From Symsagittifera roscoffensis (taxonomy: Eukaryota; Xenacoelomorpha; Acoela; Convolutidae), in the NCBI RefSeq assembly GCF_963678635.1, contig NC_087063.1, forward strand, positions 73,617,617 through 73,681,616: DNA of 64,000 nucleotides, given 5' to 3'. Made by a program: the position numbers and the translations under genes. Positions 1 to 10,305 of the stretch are shown here, piece by piece. The notes below the pieces were generated by a model. The model searched no databases, was not told where the DNA came from, and worked only from the letters and a program-made list of their open reading frames with translations. Each line of letters opens with the position of its first letter. The first letter of the stretch is position 1.

Positions 1-270
1 GTGGAAGCCAAAAAAAAGAAAAAAAAACTAAAACAACCAAATACAAAATTTCTCCTCATTTTCAATAATCGGAACAATAACAAGAAATACACAAATACAT
101 TTTCTTTTAGAAATTGAAGGGAAAAGTTAGAATTTTTAGATCAACAATTGCCTTAGCGATTATTCAGCTCATTCAAATTGTTTCAGCGCTCCTTAAACTA
201 CAAATATATTCAAAAGATCATCCACACAACAAAAATTGGATCTGTCTAGGGACGCACATAACTGAGATCT
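1..270 (+). other. 5' flank of the RdRP-helicase gene
   Basis: AT-rich sequence with no gene. An in-frame TAA at 259-261 closes the reading frame just before the ATG at 271, so translation cannot start upstream in this frame without an upstream exon. I see no clear core promoter. Confidence 0.5.
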
Positions 271-3200
271 ATGGGTTCTCGGGATGTGTTTGACCTCCTG
301 GGATCTTTTCAAAAGTCTGCGTCTTTGACTTTGTTTCCCAAAACTGCTGCTGAAATACCTCCTAGCGTCTGGGACCAAGCGAAAAATTGCCAAAAAGAAC
401 AAAAGCAAAAGACTGGTCGAACAAACCAAACAAAACGAAATGCTGAAGCCAAAATACGATCGTTTGATTTTGATTTGGACGAAGAATGTTTCCAAGATGG
501 CAAAGAACTGAAAGTAAATTCTTTTGATTTGGGCGAAGAATGTTTCCAAGATGGCAAAGAACTGGAAGTAAATTCTTTTGATTTGGACGAAGAATGTTTC
601 CAAGATGGCAAAGAACTGGAAGTAAATTCGCTCTTTTTTGAGTACATTTTTAACCAAAATGAGAAATTTTTGGAGGAATCGAAAACTTCCTCAAAGCAAG
701 AAATGAAATCTAAACTAACGGACAAGATTCCTCAGAACGAGGATAACTTTTTTGTCGTCAATTTTGTCAGCAAGAAATTCAATCCAGGAGATACGCAAAC
801 AATGTTCAAAGATGGAATTGTTGAAAATATTCTTCGGAAAGGAATTTCTGCGAACGGGGGACAAACTTATAACATTGTGGGATGCAGTAACTCTCAAGTT
901 CAAAAAAGATCCTTTTATTTCATGCTTGGCTCTGATGAAGAATGTAAATTAGTCATAAAAAGTTTCATTCACGACTTATCAGCTTTGGAGAAAAAAGGAG
1001 TCGCTAAAAGGACAAAATACATTGGGCTTTTGTTCACTGGCTGTCAGTATATTGTAAACTTACCTGAAGATGTGAAAATCATCAAAACGGACGATATTGA
1101 GCGAAAACATGTGGATATTAATCACAATTTCACAGATGGATGCGGGTTCATTTCATTCGGTCTGGCTGACTGGATTTGGAAAAACAATCCAATTTTGAGG
1201 GAAAAGTGGAAACAAATTCCAAGTTTGTGGCAAATTCGTTATTGCGGAGACGGCAAAATCTGTAAAGGAGTTTTAATAGTTGATTACAGAACAGAAAACA
1301 AAATTAGCATAACTTTCAGAAGTTCGCTAATTAAGGTCGCTGCTACAAGAAACGGACCAGTAGAAAATTGCCTAAAATTTAAACTTGGAATAGTTTCAAC
1401 TAGCCAAAATGCAAAAATCGGATGCCTGAACAAACAAGTCGTTGCGCTTCTGAGTGCAAACATTCCTTGTGAAAAACTTCTTGAAATTCAACTTTCCTAT
1501 TTGAACGATGTTAAAACGGCAAGAAATGATCCTATTTCGGCGCTTAAATGCTTGTCGCGAGGCAAACAAGTTGATTCGTTCAGGAGACTTTTGCAAGACT
1601 ATCGCATTTCTGTTATACCTAGTTCGTTTGCAACACTACCGCAAAATGTTGAAATTCTCGCTAACGAGAAACTGAAACTGCCTTTAGCTTGTGCGAGACT
1701 TCTAATGGGCGCGTCTTTCCCTGAAACTTTGAACAGCAATTTGAAAACTGGCGAATGTGTCGTTCTTAATGAGTTCGGAAGTTTTATCGATGGCGATGTT
1801 GTCGTGTGTCGGAGCCCTTCGTATTCACCCGGGGACATTCGGGTGTTGCGGGGTGTCAAACTACCCGCTGAGCATCCGGTTTCGAAATTGCGAAACGTTA
1901 TTCTCTTCAGTACTTCAGGCGAAAGACCCGATCCAGATAAAATGAGCGGGGGAGACTTGGATGGTGATTTGTACCTGGTAATTTGGGACAAAAGAGTTCT
2001 GCAATATTCCGACACATTACGTAACATTGAACCTGAAAAATACGACCCGCCTCTGAGCAAACCCACATCTTCTAAAAATCCGGAGGACTGGATTCGGTAC
2101 GTTGCCCTTTGGGAAAATTCTATGCTTGCCCAAATTGACTCATGCTTTTTCCAACTTGCCGGTGAAAAAGGAATTAGTTCAGATGACTGCAGGGAATTAT
2201 GTGCCCTTTTTTCACGCGCAGTTGACCAAATTCCTTCAGAATTAGAACAACTGAAACAATTTGCGTCGAAGGCAAGGAAGTTAGAAAATGGTCCGTTTGT
2301 TCAAAATGAATCGATGATGCCGATTTGGGAGAGAATGATGAAAAATCAGCTAGAAGCACTGGAATTGATTAAGCGTCGGAATACTTACATGGATTTGTCC
2401 GATTGGAGAAAATTTTATTCATTATTGGTTAGCAAAAGTTCACAAGAAATTGAACAAGTTTTGAACAACTTTGAGATTCAAGCAGTTACAACTAAGTTCA
2501 AAATTGTGAGTCTGAAAAAATCTTGGATAATTCTGGCAAAAAACAATTTCCAACCGCCAAAAATGGTAATAAAAGCTAAAGATGATGATGATGATGATCG
2601 CGAAACTCAATGTTCTGAAATTGATGCGATAAAATCAAATCTTTTGTGCACGTATGATTGTACGGATACAACATGCGCTAAATCGCATTCGGAAAAGTTA
2701 AATTGGCATCATAGTTGGAAAAATACTATGACCCAAGATATCGATGTTTTCATTAAACCCGTTCGGGAAAAAATTCAAGAACTGAAGTCAACACTCACAG
2801 ATCAAGAAAAGAAACTTGAAAAGTTGATTGATGAATACAACAAAAAGGTTGAAAAAGTTACAAAGGAGAAAAATGTCTTGAAAACCAAATCTGACCTCTG
2901 TGGAACTTTCCTGACACGAGTGAAAAAATCAGAAGATCAACTGATTATCATTGCAGAATTCAAAAGAGAACTAAAGCAACTTGAAGATTCAGCTAAACCA
3001 GGATTTTTTACGTCAATCTTTCGAGACTTGGAAAACTTTTTTGCCCATAAATTTTTGAAGCGAGACAGAAAACTTTCACAAGAAGAAGAAGTTTTGATTG
3101 CACGACACAAATATTTGAACCATCGAAAAAAAGAAGCCGAAAATACTCTTTCGTGTGTAATAGATGAAGAAAAGCACAATTTTGAGGACTTCCGACAGAA

Positions 3201-6200
3201 ATTGATGCCCGAGTTTTCAATCCCCGATCTAGATTTTGGTGATACTAAGAAATCTGTTTCCTTCCGATCAGATATCTTAAAAAGTTGGAAAGAAGAAATT
3301 TTTAAACAATGGAAAATGAAAGTATCAGAAATGCCAGAAGTGTCCGACGAAGTTTATGATATCAGTTCAAAATTACAGTCAAAAATGAATCGAGCTTCCG
3401 GAAAAATCGAAACATGTTTGGATCGGGTCGAAAAATTGACTGCAATGAAATCAGAAATTGAAGCATATACAATCAAACCAAAAAAAACTAGAGTTATCGT
3501 CAGAAAACGGCGGGAAATTATAACTACCCCTACAGAATTTCAAATCAACAAAAGCCCGGTACCGTCATTGAGAGAAACTTTATACAAAATTCTCAAAACC
3601 TGTCTAGAAAAACGTACCGATGAACTTAATTTTGAAATCGGTACTCTGAAAACGCGCAAAGAGTCTCTTGCATTTAAGTTGAGCCAGGCTTATGATCCAG
3701 ATCTTCATGAAAGAACCATTCGCGAAATAAAACAAGAAACAATGACTGTAAACCCTTTCAACCTGGCACTGTGTGCCGCGATAAACGAAGTGAATAGTCG
3801 TTATGAAGTTTACGACAAACACAATTCCGAAACACGAGTTGCTTTAAATCGAGAACTGGAGATGTGCTTGCTTCGCGAAAAGAACCGCTGCCAGCGAGAA
3901 ATAAGTGAAACGCCATTGCCTATCTTTTCAAAGCGATTTGAGTTGAAAGAACTCTTAAGTGAAAACAATGCTGTGGTTGTTGTCGCGGAAACAGGCAGCG
4001 GTAAAAGCACCCAAGTCCCGCAGTACCTCGCCGACGATTTGTTCCATGTTCTCGGAAAACCTGATGACTACAAATCTCCGAGAATTGCATGTACCCAACC
4101 ACGTCGGGTAGCTGCAACTAAGATTGCTCATAGAGTTCGCCTCGAGTATTCAGGAAGCGTTGGCATCGAATCAGGTGCAAAACTCGAAGAATCCCAACCG
4201 GAGAGGGTTTTCAACTCGAGTAAAGCCTCAATTGTCGCGTATCCGCTTTACGCATCATCAGGGTCCGAAGAGCGATCGCTTAATGAAAATGATCGGCTCG
4301 GTTGGTACGAAAACTTGCCGAAGGATTCTCGCGCAGGAAGTCAAAAAAATATCAAGCAAGAGCCGAGTTTGGACTCCAGACATTCGGGTACACCTGCCGA
4401 AATAGGGGGTTGGGTCGGTTTCCAAATTGGATCTACTGGCAAGTCTTTCGAAGAGAGAAAAAATAGTAAGAAAATTTCGAGTGGAACACGAATCGAGTTC
4501 GTGACCGAAGGTTTGCTGCTGAACAAACTCAAAACGCAACAAGATTCAACCTGTTATGATTGCATTATAGTGGACGAAGCGCATGAACGTGGGAAAGACA
4601 CAGATTTCCTAATGGCGCTGCTCCGAAAAATGCTTCAAAAAGAGGACTGCAAGCTCAAAGTTGTTGTAATGTCTGCATCCATTGACGAAGAGCAGTTCTC
4701 AGATTATTTCTTTGGCTGTCCTGTTTTGAAATGCCGCTGCAAAATGTATCCTGTTGTTGAACACTACAGACCAATTTCTGGCAATTTGGAACTGGAAACT
4801 GAAGCAGAAACTAGCGATGATAATGCAAGCGACGTAAGTGAACCTTCCGAACAGAGTGATGAAAACTTCTCAAAGACACTGACCAAAAATGTTGTTCACG
4901 CTGTTGATGTGTTATTCAAAGATGTTGTTCCAAACGTCAAAGGAGACGTGCTTATTTTTCTGCCCGGAAAAAAAGAAATCCACTCGGCTGTCGATTTGAT
5001 TCGTACACGCGCTGAAAAACAGTTCAAAAGCTCGAAAAATTCTTCAGATTATGTCAGAAAAGTTGTATGTTGCACCAATATAGCAGAAACTTCGCTGACA
5101 ATTCCAGGCGTCAAGTTTGTAATAGACGCAGGTCAATCGAAAAAGATGACTTACGACCACGAATCAAGAATAAGTGCTCTCGTGCTGCAAAATAACTCAA
5201 AAGCGTCGGCGAAGCAGCGGAAAGGTCGGGCTGGCAGAATTGAATCTGGCTTCTGTTACAGATTATGCTCCGAAGCCGATTTTGCAGAACTAGAAGACTT
5301 TGATGATCCCGAGTTGAAGCAGTGTCCAATCGATGAACTTTACTTATACGCAGTACAAGTTTTCGGGTCAATTGAAAACCTATGTTTAATGCCAGATGCT
5401 CAGCCTGACGACGATTCTTTACTCTTCGCGCGCCAAAGATTGTTAAATCTAGGATTTATTGTTGAAAACGGGAGTGATTCATCTCAAGAAATTACTCAAG
5501 ATGGAGAAAAAGCTCTAAGCTTTCTGGGAGAGCTTTCACTTGAAGATGTACGGATGATTATTTCGGCAAGCAATCATCCAATTCCAATTGTACAACCAGC
5601 TCTTCAAATGGCAATTTTGACCAAAAATTACTCCGATTTGACGGTTAAAACTTCGCTTCAAGAAAACGACGAATCGCGGAGGATGCTTGAACGTCGAAAC
5701 GTTTTTCTAGACGAACTCGGTGATTGTTTTACGTTGTTCAAACTGTACAGAGTGTATCACGATATCCTGAAACAGAGGAAAAGTTGCGAAATTATACCAA
5801 ACAGAAATGTGTGGGCGCAAACTAAACGTCTTGGAGTTCAAAAATGGTGCGAAAATCTCGGACTTAGCTTAGAAGGTTTCAAATTTATTGACAAAACTGT
5901 TAACTCAGCCTACCAAAACTTAAAACGAAACAAAATGCTTGGCGCTGCTTCAGAACACTCAGTTTTACCATTGAGTTCAATCAGAAAACCGCTTTTGGAG
6001 GTTTTAATTTCTGGGTATTTTCACAACATTGCAGAATGGCATGACGAGAAATTGATCGATAGTGGATATTCGTTGATAACACCAGCAAATATTGACCGAC
6101 CAATGTGTCATACAGGAGACAACAATAACAAGAATTTGTTTTCCAGCCGTCACAATCACTTAGTAAAAGTCCACTTGGGAAAAAGATCTTCGATTATGCA

Positions 6201-8286
6201 ACATGGAGACGTTGTCAACAATACGTATTTGGTGTTTACAAATTTGATGAAAACTTCTGGTGGGAGAGTTTTCATGCAACAGGCATGTCGGGTCAAAGCA
6301 GAAATGATTCTGGAATTTTCAAGCAAAAGATGGCGAAATTACTGCAAAATTTCAGAAAACGTTTCCGGCAAAAACGAGCTGAAAACTTTCGTAGAAAGAG
6401 AAACAAAAGAATTCGTTGGTGCACAAATCCTCCGAGGAATTTTAAAAGCTAAAAAAAAATCATCTAAATCGAACAATTTTTTCGTTTATTTAAAAGAATT
6501 GATAGAAAATTCAGGCGCTGAAGTCAAGTTTCTTTTCGACTCGGGAAAAGTTTGTGCTTACGGATCTGTGTGCGAAGTGAGAAATGCCCTATACAACTCT
6601 CATTTGAATCAACATATCAGCCTTAAAATGAATGATTTCAAATTGAGAGACGTTCCGCTTAGATTTCCTGCCAATCGACCGATGTGCTCTTTCAAAGGAC
6701 CAGGGATGTCTTTAGATAAAGAAAGTCTAAACTACAGTCAGGTACAACTTGTCGAAACTTGGGGCGATTTTCAGAGCTGTGTGCTGTTTTTCCGACATAT
6801 TCTAAAAAATCAAACTGATAAACTGTTGCACTGTTTGGGGGAAATGAAAAGAAATTGTTTCAACAACATGCTAGTTGAAAAGTGGGGAAAAATTGAAATT
6901 ATTGCAATTTTCGACGACGCACAGAAAGTTCCGTGTTGTAAAGTCAAGTTTACGTCGAAAAATGTTGCAGATTATGTGTGCGAAAAATTCAAAAGTGGTA
7001 ATTTTGAGCTGAAACAAGATTTGCTGAAAGTTCACTGCTTTTTTGATAATCAGGTCGAAATTCCTGTTTGTGATACCAAAATTTATCCTTCTGTGCAAAA
7101 AGACGCAAAAAAGTTCAATGTGAAAGTTCGAGAGTTCCGTGGAAAAAGTTTTGCGTTAAGTCCAGAAAATTGGCGAGAAAAGGATTGCGTTGGAGATTTG
7201 ATTAGGATGCTTGCGCAAAAACGAACATTCGTTAGTAGATCTATTCAGAATGTAGATTTCGGAATTCCAAGTTACCTAATTGATGAAATTACCTATTGCT
7301 TAAAATTTGCCGGGGAGAAAATTCAAAAAAAGTCAAAATTTTGTAATTTTAGAACTTATTTTCATTATACAACTAAACCATCTATCGAAATTTATGGCGA
7401 TGACAAAGATGAGGTTTTTAAGGAGTTCGAAAACGCCATCAGAAACTTACGAAATGACATAGCCCATCAAAAATGTTCGTTTTTATACTTCGCTGAAATT
7501 CAACTTTATAGAAACCAATTTACTCTTCAGTTACAGAATTTGGCCAATTTGCGCGATGCTTTCCCTGAAGTCTTATTTACTGTTGATTCTGCCAGCCAAT
7601 CGAACCGAGATCAAAAATTCCCGGCTTTGAAAATTTCCACCCGAAATAAAAAGCAAGGCAAAAATGCATACGACGAAATTCTGGATGCTATTAAAGATGA
7701 AACAAATTTGAGCATTTCTTCTAATAGCTGCAGAACAAGCTGCTGTAAATGTTTTAAAAAAATGCCCCTGCAACCAAAAATATGGAAGCGAAAGCGAGTT
7801 GGTGACAACCAAATGAAAATAGAATTGAGCGAAACTCTTTCAAGTTTGACACTTTGTGGATGTCTGTATTGTTCATCGTGTCTCTTCAATACAGTTTTGG
7901 AACAAATTCAAACCTACGAAAGTTTCCACGAGGTTGGCTTGCAATGTAAAAACGTTTCAAACGAAAGTGGCAAAACGTGCGAACAAGTTATTTTAAATCG
8001 AGATTTACTGAGCTCATTTGACGGAAAACGCCGGAAGTTTTTGAACACAATTCTGGAAGCGGCTTGGCGAGCGAAATTACAATACTTTTCCTGGTCAAGA
8101 GGACAAGATATTTGTATTATAAAGTGCCCGAATTCTGGATGTCAAAAATATTTGATATCAACCGAAAAATCGACCATAGTTGCTATATTTAGATGTCCCC
8201 TATGCTCAAGTTGTTTCTGCGCGCGGTGTCAAAGCTTAATTCAAAATGAAATTTCTTTCAAGCACCATTACTTGAAGAATTGTTGA
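271..8286 (+). CDS. RNA-dependent RNA polymerase / DEAH-box helicase / RING-IBR fusion protein
   Basis: A single 2671-codon ORF. Seen in the sequence: residues ~270-720 carry a cellular RdRP domain (FTDG at 287-290; PGDIRVLRGVKLPA; catalytic DLDGD at 562-566). A CCCH-like finger follows at 793-806 and coiled coil at ~815-1060. A DEAH helicase spans ~1215-1810: Walker A GSGKS at 1242-1246, TQPRRVAA motif Ia, DEAH at 1435-1438, SAS in place of SAT at 1468-1470, QRKGRAGR at 1649-1656, then an HA2-like region. The last ~190 residues hold paired cysteine clusters like RING1 and IBR and end at Cys2671. Family knowledge: DLDGD RdRPs copy RNA into dsRNA in silencing, and plant DEAH11/12-type helicases carry an RBR tail. 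Inferred role: dsRNA synthesis and unwinding in cytoplasmic or nuclear RNA silencing. The start is the first ATG after an in-frame TAA. There is no intron. The linker between motifs Ia and II is unusually long. Confidence 0.93.
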   Translation: MGSRDVFDLLGSFQKSASLTLFPKTAAEIPPSVWDQAKNCQKEQKQKTGRTNQTKRNAEAKIRSFDFDLDEECFQDGKELKVNSFDLGEECFQDGKELEVNSFDLDEECFQDGKELEVNSLFFEYIFNQNEKFLEESKTSSKQEMKSKLTDKIPQNEDNFFVVNFVSKKFNPGDTQTMFKDGIVENILRKGISANGGQTYNIVGCSNSQVQKRSFYFMLGSDEECKLVIKSFIHDLSALEKKGVAKRTKYIGLLFTGCQYIVNLPEDVKIIKTDDIERKHVDINHNFTDGCGFISFGLADWIWKNNPILREKWKQIPSLWQIRYCGDGKICKGVLIVDYRTENKISITFRSSLIKVAATRNGPVENCLKFKLGIVSTSQNAKIGCLNKQVVALLSANIPCEKLLEIQLSYLNDVKTARNDPISALKCLSRGKQVDSFRRLLQDYRISVIPSSFATLPQNVEILANEKLKLPLACARLLMGASFPETLNSNLKTGECVVLNEFGSFIDGDVVVCRSPSYSPGDIRVLRGVKLPAEHPVSKLRNVILFSTSGERPDPDKMSGGDLDGDLYLVIWDKRVLQYSDTLRNIEPEKYDPPLSKPTSSKNPEDWIRYVALWENSMLAQIDSCFFQLAGEKGISSDDCRELCALFSRAVDQIPSELEQLKQFASKARKLENGPFVQNESMMPIWERMMKNQLEALELIKRRNTYMDLSDWRKFYSLLVSKSSQEIEQVLNNFEIQAVTTKFKIVSLKKSWIILAKNNFQPPKMVIKAKDDDDDDRETQCSEIDAIKSNLLCTYDCTDTTCAKSHSEKLNWHHSWKNTMTQDIDVFIKPVREKIQELKSTLTDQEKKLEKLIDEYNKKVEKVTKEKNVLKTKSDLCGTFLTRVKKSEDQLIIIAEFKRELKQLEDSAKPGFFTSIFRDLENFFAHKFLKRDRKLSQEEEVLIARHKYLNHRKKEAENTLSCVIDEEKHNFEDFRQKLMPEFSIPDLDFGDTKKSVSFRSDILKSWKEEIFKQWKMKVSEMPEVSDEVYDISSKLQSKMNRASGKIETCLDRVEKLTAMKSEIEAYTIKPKKTRVIVRKRREIITTPTEFQINKSPVPSLRETLYKILKTCLEKRTDELNFEIGTLKTRKESLAFKLSQAYDPDLHERTIREIKQETMTVNPFNLALCAAINEVNSRYEVYDKHNSETRVALNRELEMCLLREKNRCQREISETPLPIFSKRFELKELLSENNAVVVVAETGSGKSTQVPQYLADDLFHVLGKPDDYKSPRIACTQPRRVAATKIAHRVRLEYSGSVGIESGAKLEESQPERVFNSSKASIVAYPLYASSGSEERSLNENDRLGWYENLPKDSRAGSQKNIKQEPSLDSRHSGTPAEIGGWVGFQIGSTGKSFEERKNSKKISSGTRIEFVTEGLLLNKLKTQQDSTCYDCIIVDEAHERGKDTDFLMALLRKMLQKEDCKLKVVVMSASIDEEQFSDYFFGCPVLKCRCKMYPVVEHYRPISGNLELETEAETSDDNASDVSEPSEQSDENFSKTLTKNVVHAVDVLFKDVVPNVKGDVLIFLPGKKEIHSAVDLIRTRAEKQFKSSKNSSDYVRKVVCCTNIAETSLTIPGVKFVIDAGQSKKMTYDHESRISALVLQNNSKASAKQRKGRAGRIESGFCYRLCSEADFAELEDFDDPELKQCPIDELYLYAVQVFGSIENLCLMPDAQPDDDSLLFARQRLLNLGFIVENGSDSSQEITQDGEKALSFLGELSLEDVRMIISASNHPIPIVQPALQMAILTKNYSDLTVKTSLQENDESRRMLERRNVFLDELGDCFTLFKLYRVYHDILKQRKSCEIIPNRNVWAQTKRLGVQKWCENLGLSLEGFKFIDKTVNSAYQNLKRNKMLGAASEHSVLPLSSIRKPLLEVLISGYFHNIAEWHDEKLIDSGYSLITPANIDRPMCHTGDNNNKNLFSSRHNHLVKVHLGKRSSIMQHGDVVNNTYLVFTNLMKTSGGRVFMQQACRVKAEMILEFSSKRWRNYCKISENVSGKNELKTFVERETKEFVGAQILRGILKAKKKSSKSNNFFVYLKELIENSGAEVKFLFDSGKVCAYGSVCEVRNALYNSHLNQHISLKMNDFKLRDVPLRFPANRPMCSFKGPGMSLDKESLNYSQVQLVETWGDFQSCVLFFRHILKNQTDKLLHCLGEMKRNCFNNMLVEKWGKIEIIAIFDDAQKVPCCKVKFTSKNVADYVCEKFKSGNFELKQDLLKVHCFFDNQVEIPVCDTKIYPSVQKDAKKFNVKVREFRGKSFALSPENWREKDCVGDLIRMLAQKRTFVSRSIQNVDFGIPSYLIDEITYCLKFAGEKIQKKSKFCNFRTYFHYTTKPSIEIYGDDKDEVFKEFENAIRNLRNDIAHQKCSFLYFAEIQLYRNQFTLQLQNLANLRDAFPEVLFTVDSASQSNRDQKFPALKISTRNKKQGKNAYDEILDAIKDETNLSISSNSCRTSCCKCFKKMPLQPKIWKRKRVGDNQMKIELSETLSSLTLCGCLYCSSCLFNTVLEQIQTYESFHEVGLQCKNVSNESGKTCEQVILNRDLLSSFDGKRRKFLNTILEAAWRAKLQYFSWSRGQDICIIKCPNSGCQKYLISTEKSTIVAIFRCPLCSSCFCARCQSLIQNEISFKHHYLKNC
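463..630 (+). repeat. In-frame 54-bp tandem repeat in the RdRP gene
   Basis: Three copies of a 54-bp (18-residue) unit, with core EECFQDGKELEVNS then FDLD, start near 481, 535 and 589. The copies differ by only a few bases, so the expansion is recent. The unit is acidic and lies N-terminal to the polymerase domain, so copy number should not affect catalysis. Confidence 0.93.
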
Positions 8287-8322
8287 TTTATATATAATTG
8301 AAAAAAATATATACGCGAAGAA

Positions 8323-8366
8323 AATAAATTACTTGAATTTAGTCGTGAAGTTTATTTTAAAATAAA
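8323..8366 (+). terminator. Poly(A) signals of the RdRP-helicase gene
   Basis: AATAAA hexamers occur at 8323-8328 and 8361-8366, 37 and 75 bases past the TGA. The first is well placed for a very short 3' UTR. Confidence 0.55.
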
Positions 8367-8432
8367 TTATTTTTAAGAAATATGTCATTAAAGAATTTTG
8401 ACAAAGTGCAAAATTAGTTTTTAAGTAAAAAC

Positions 8433-8890
8433 AAGACTTGTATATCAGCGCAAAATCCTGAATGATCTAATTGCATTTAAGGCCAATAATAAAATTTGTT
8501 GATTGAATAATTGACGAAAAAGTTGGCAAAAAAGTGTTTTTTTTTTAATTTATCCCCTCACACGCTATGGAAAATTCAAAGGGCGCATTTAGCGTCTCAT
8601 ACTGTTTTAATAACACTTAATTGCTGGCCTCAATTCAATTTTGAGTGCATTAATTCGCCGCTTACGCCGTGTTTCTAAGAACGCAATATAACGAGCGTTA
8701 ATTATCCCAGATTAGCAGTTTTCCAACTCCCGTAATTTTCCAAAAAATGGAATATCTTTTTAAATTTGAGCTTCAGACAACAATATCTTCCAGATAAATT
8801 TTAAATAATCTGTCACAAATTTTCAGTTAAAAGTTCGAATATTGACTGAATGAAAAGACCTCCCCAAGCATAAATATTCGGAACAAAAAC
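8433..8890 (+). repeat. Dispersed repeat family D, diverged copy 1
   Basis: It starts with a head related to the better-preserved copy at 45697 (ACTTG-TATCAG...TCCTGAATG), runs through a CCCCTCACACGCTATGGAAA-like block and a GCTTACGCCGTG block, and ends in the shared tail ATATTCGGAACAAAAAC. No ORF. Probably a non-autonomous transposon. Confidence 0.6.
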
Positions 8891-9879
8891 AGGCACATGT
8901 GAGCAATCTCACCCTAAAAAAACAGCAATTTTATTGAACAAGTCAGTACAAAAAACGCTCACTTCTGATTAGTTGATAAAGATTGCTCTTAATAAAGTGA
9001 ACGATCTCCTTCCTAAATTCGGTTATTCAGAGGTATATTGTTAATCTGGTCCAAATAAAAATTTATGAGTTTTAAAACTGAAAAGTTCGTATTTGGACGA
9101 TGCTGTTTGAACTCAAATTTATGTTGCTTTATGTAAATTTAGCTTGAGAATACTTGTTCAAAAAACCTGTCTTTTTATCCTCAAAATATCTGTATTTTTA
9201 TCCAAAATACCTGTCTTTTTATCCTTGACACGAGCTGAAATGACTTAAAATTTTTTACTTCAAAAATTATTTCAAAAATTTTTTTTTCTGAAAACTGATA
9301 TGAAGTTTTTGATTATGGCTCAAAAAAACGATCATAGTCTAAGCGATAAAAACGTTTTCTCGAAAATTTCAGAATTTGATATGTTAGCAAGAATTTTTTG
9401 CATTCAAGCTTGTACACGCTCTGTTGGGGTTTTTATCTGTATTGATTCGTCCGGCAAATGCAAAACTACATTTTATTAACAGATATTAATTAAAATATCT
9501 ATGTTTTGGAAAGACTGTTTTATAGTGAACTTTGTGTGCTCCAATTGAATCATTTAAAACAATGCGTTATGAAACCCCTCATTTTTTTTCAAAAATCTGA
9601 AATAAAAGCATTGTATTTGTCGAAAAACGTTAAAAAAAATGCTAACATCAGAGCGAAGCCCTCATTTAATTTTATTGCAAGAAAATTATTGGGACCTAAT
9701 TGTTAGCATGTATTTTCATTAACATTCCCATATAAAAATTATACATTTGACTTTCTTGTTTATTCGAGATTTGATAACTCAAATTTGCAACTTTAAACAA
9801 TGCGCATTTAACCGGAATCTTCAAGATCAAAAATGAAATGTCAATTTTCTAACAGCAGATCAAGTGGTTTCTAAAGTGA
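8891..9879. other. Intergenic AT-rich sequence
   Basis: No coding pattern, splice-consistent exon or RNA gene recognised. A short reiterated phrase related to CCTGTCTTTTTATCC occurs three times near 9165-9230. The 66-codon ORF at 9506 has no coding character. Confidence 0.4.
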
Positions 9880-10305
9880 AACAAGACTGCTCGTATCAAG
9901 GCAAACCCCTGACTGACCGGACTCTCCATAAACTGGTCTCGAATAGATTTTGTTAATAAAATGTTGACAAATAATGAGTTTTAGGCTAAAAAAGAGTCGT
10001 AATTGAAAAACTAATTTTCTTGCTTCGATTGAATTTGGGACAATTTTGTGGTGAGGGATAATTCTCCACGCGTAAATGAAATTTATAACTTTCAGCATCA
10101 AAATATCTGAGCGCTCTTTAAGCCTTGTTGATTTAGTAGTAAAAGTTTCCCGGCTCTCTGCGTATCCGAATACTTTAATGATGAGCTCGCCTTTTTTGTG
10201 AACAAGAAGATCTAGGGAGTGATCCACATAGAGAAAATTTGTTGAGAATTGATCTGAGTAAAGAACGCCCGAGCTTATATGTTGCGTACTTTCTTCGAAA
10301 GTTGG
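9880..10305 (+). repeat. Dispersed repeat family D, copy 2
   Basis: The head ACTGCTCGTATCAAGGC at ~9889 and the tail GTACTTTCTTCGAAAGTTGG at ~10287 match the ends of the copy at 45697-46255. The interior is strongly diverged. It abuts copy 3 directly. Confidence 0.5.

Noticed and set aside
193-725. Minus-strand ORFs with repeated KRIYFQFFAILETFFVQI or SWKHSSSKSKEFT units
   Set aside because: These are antisense readings of the 54-bp repeat in the RdRP gene.
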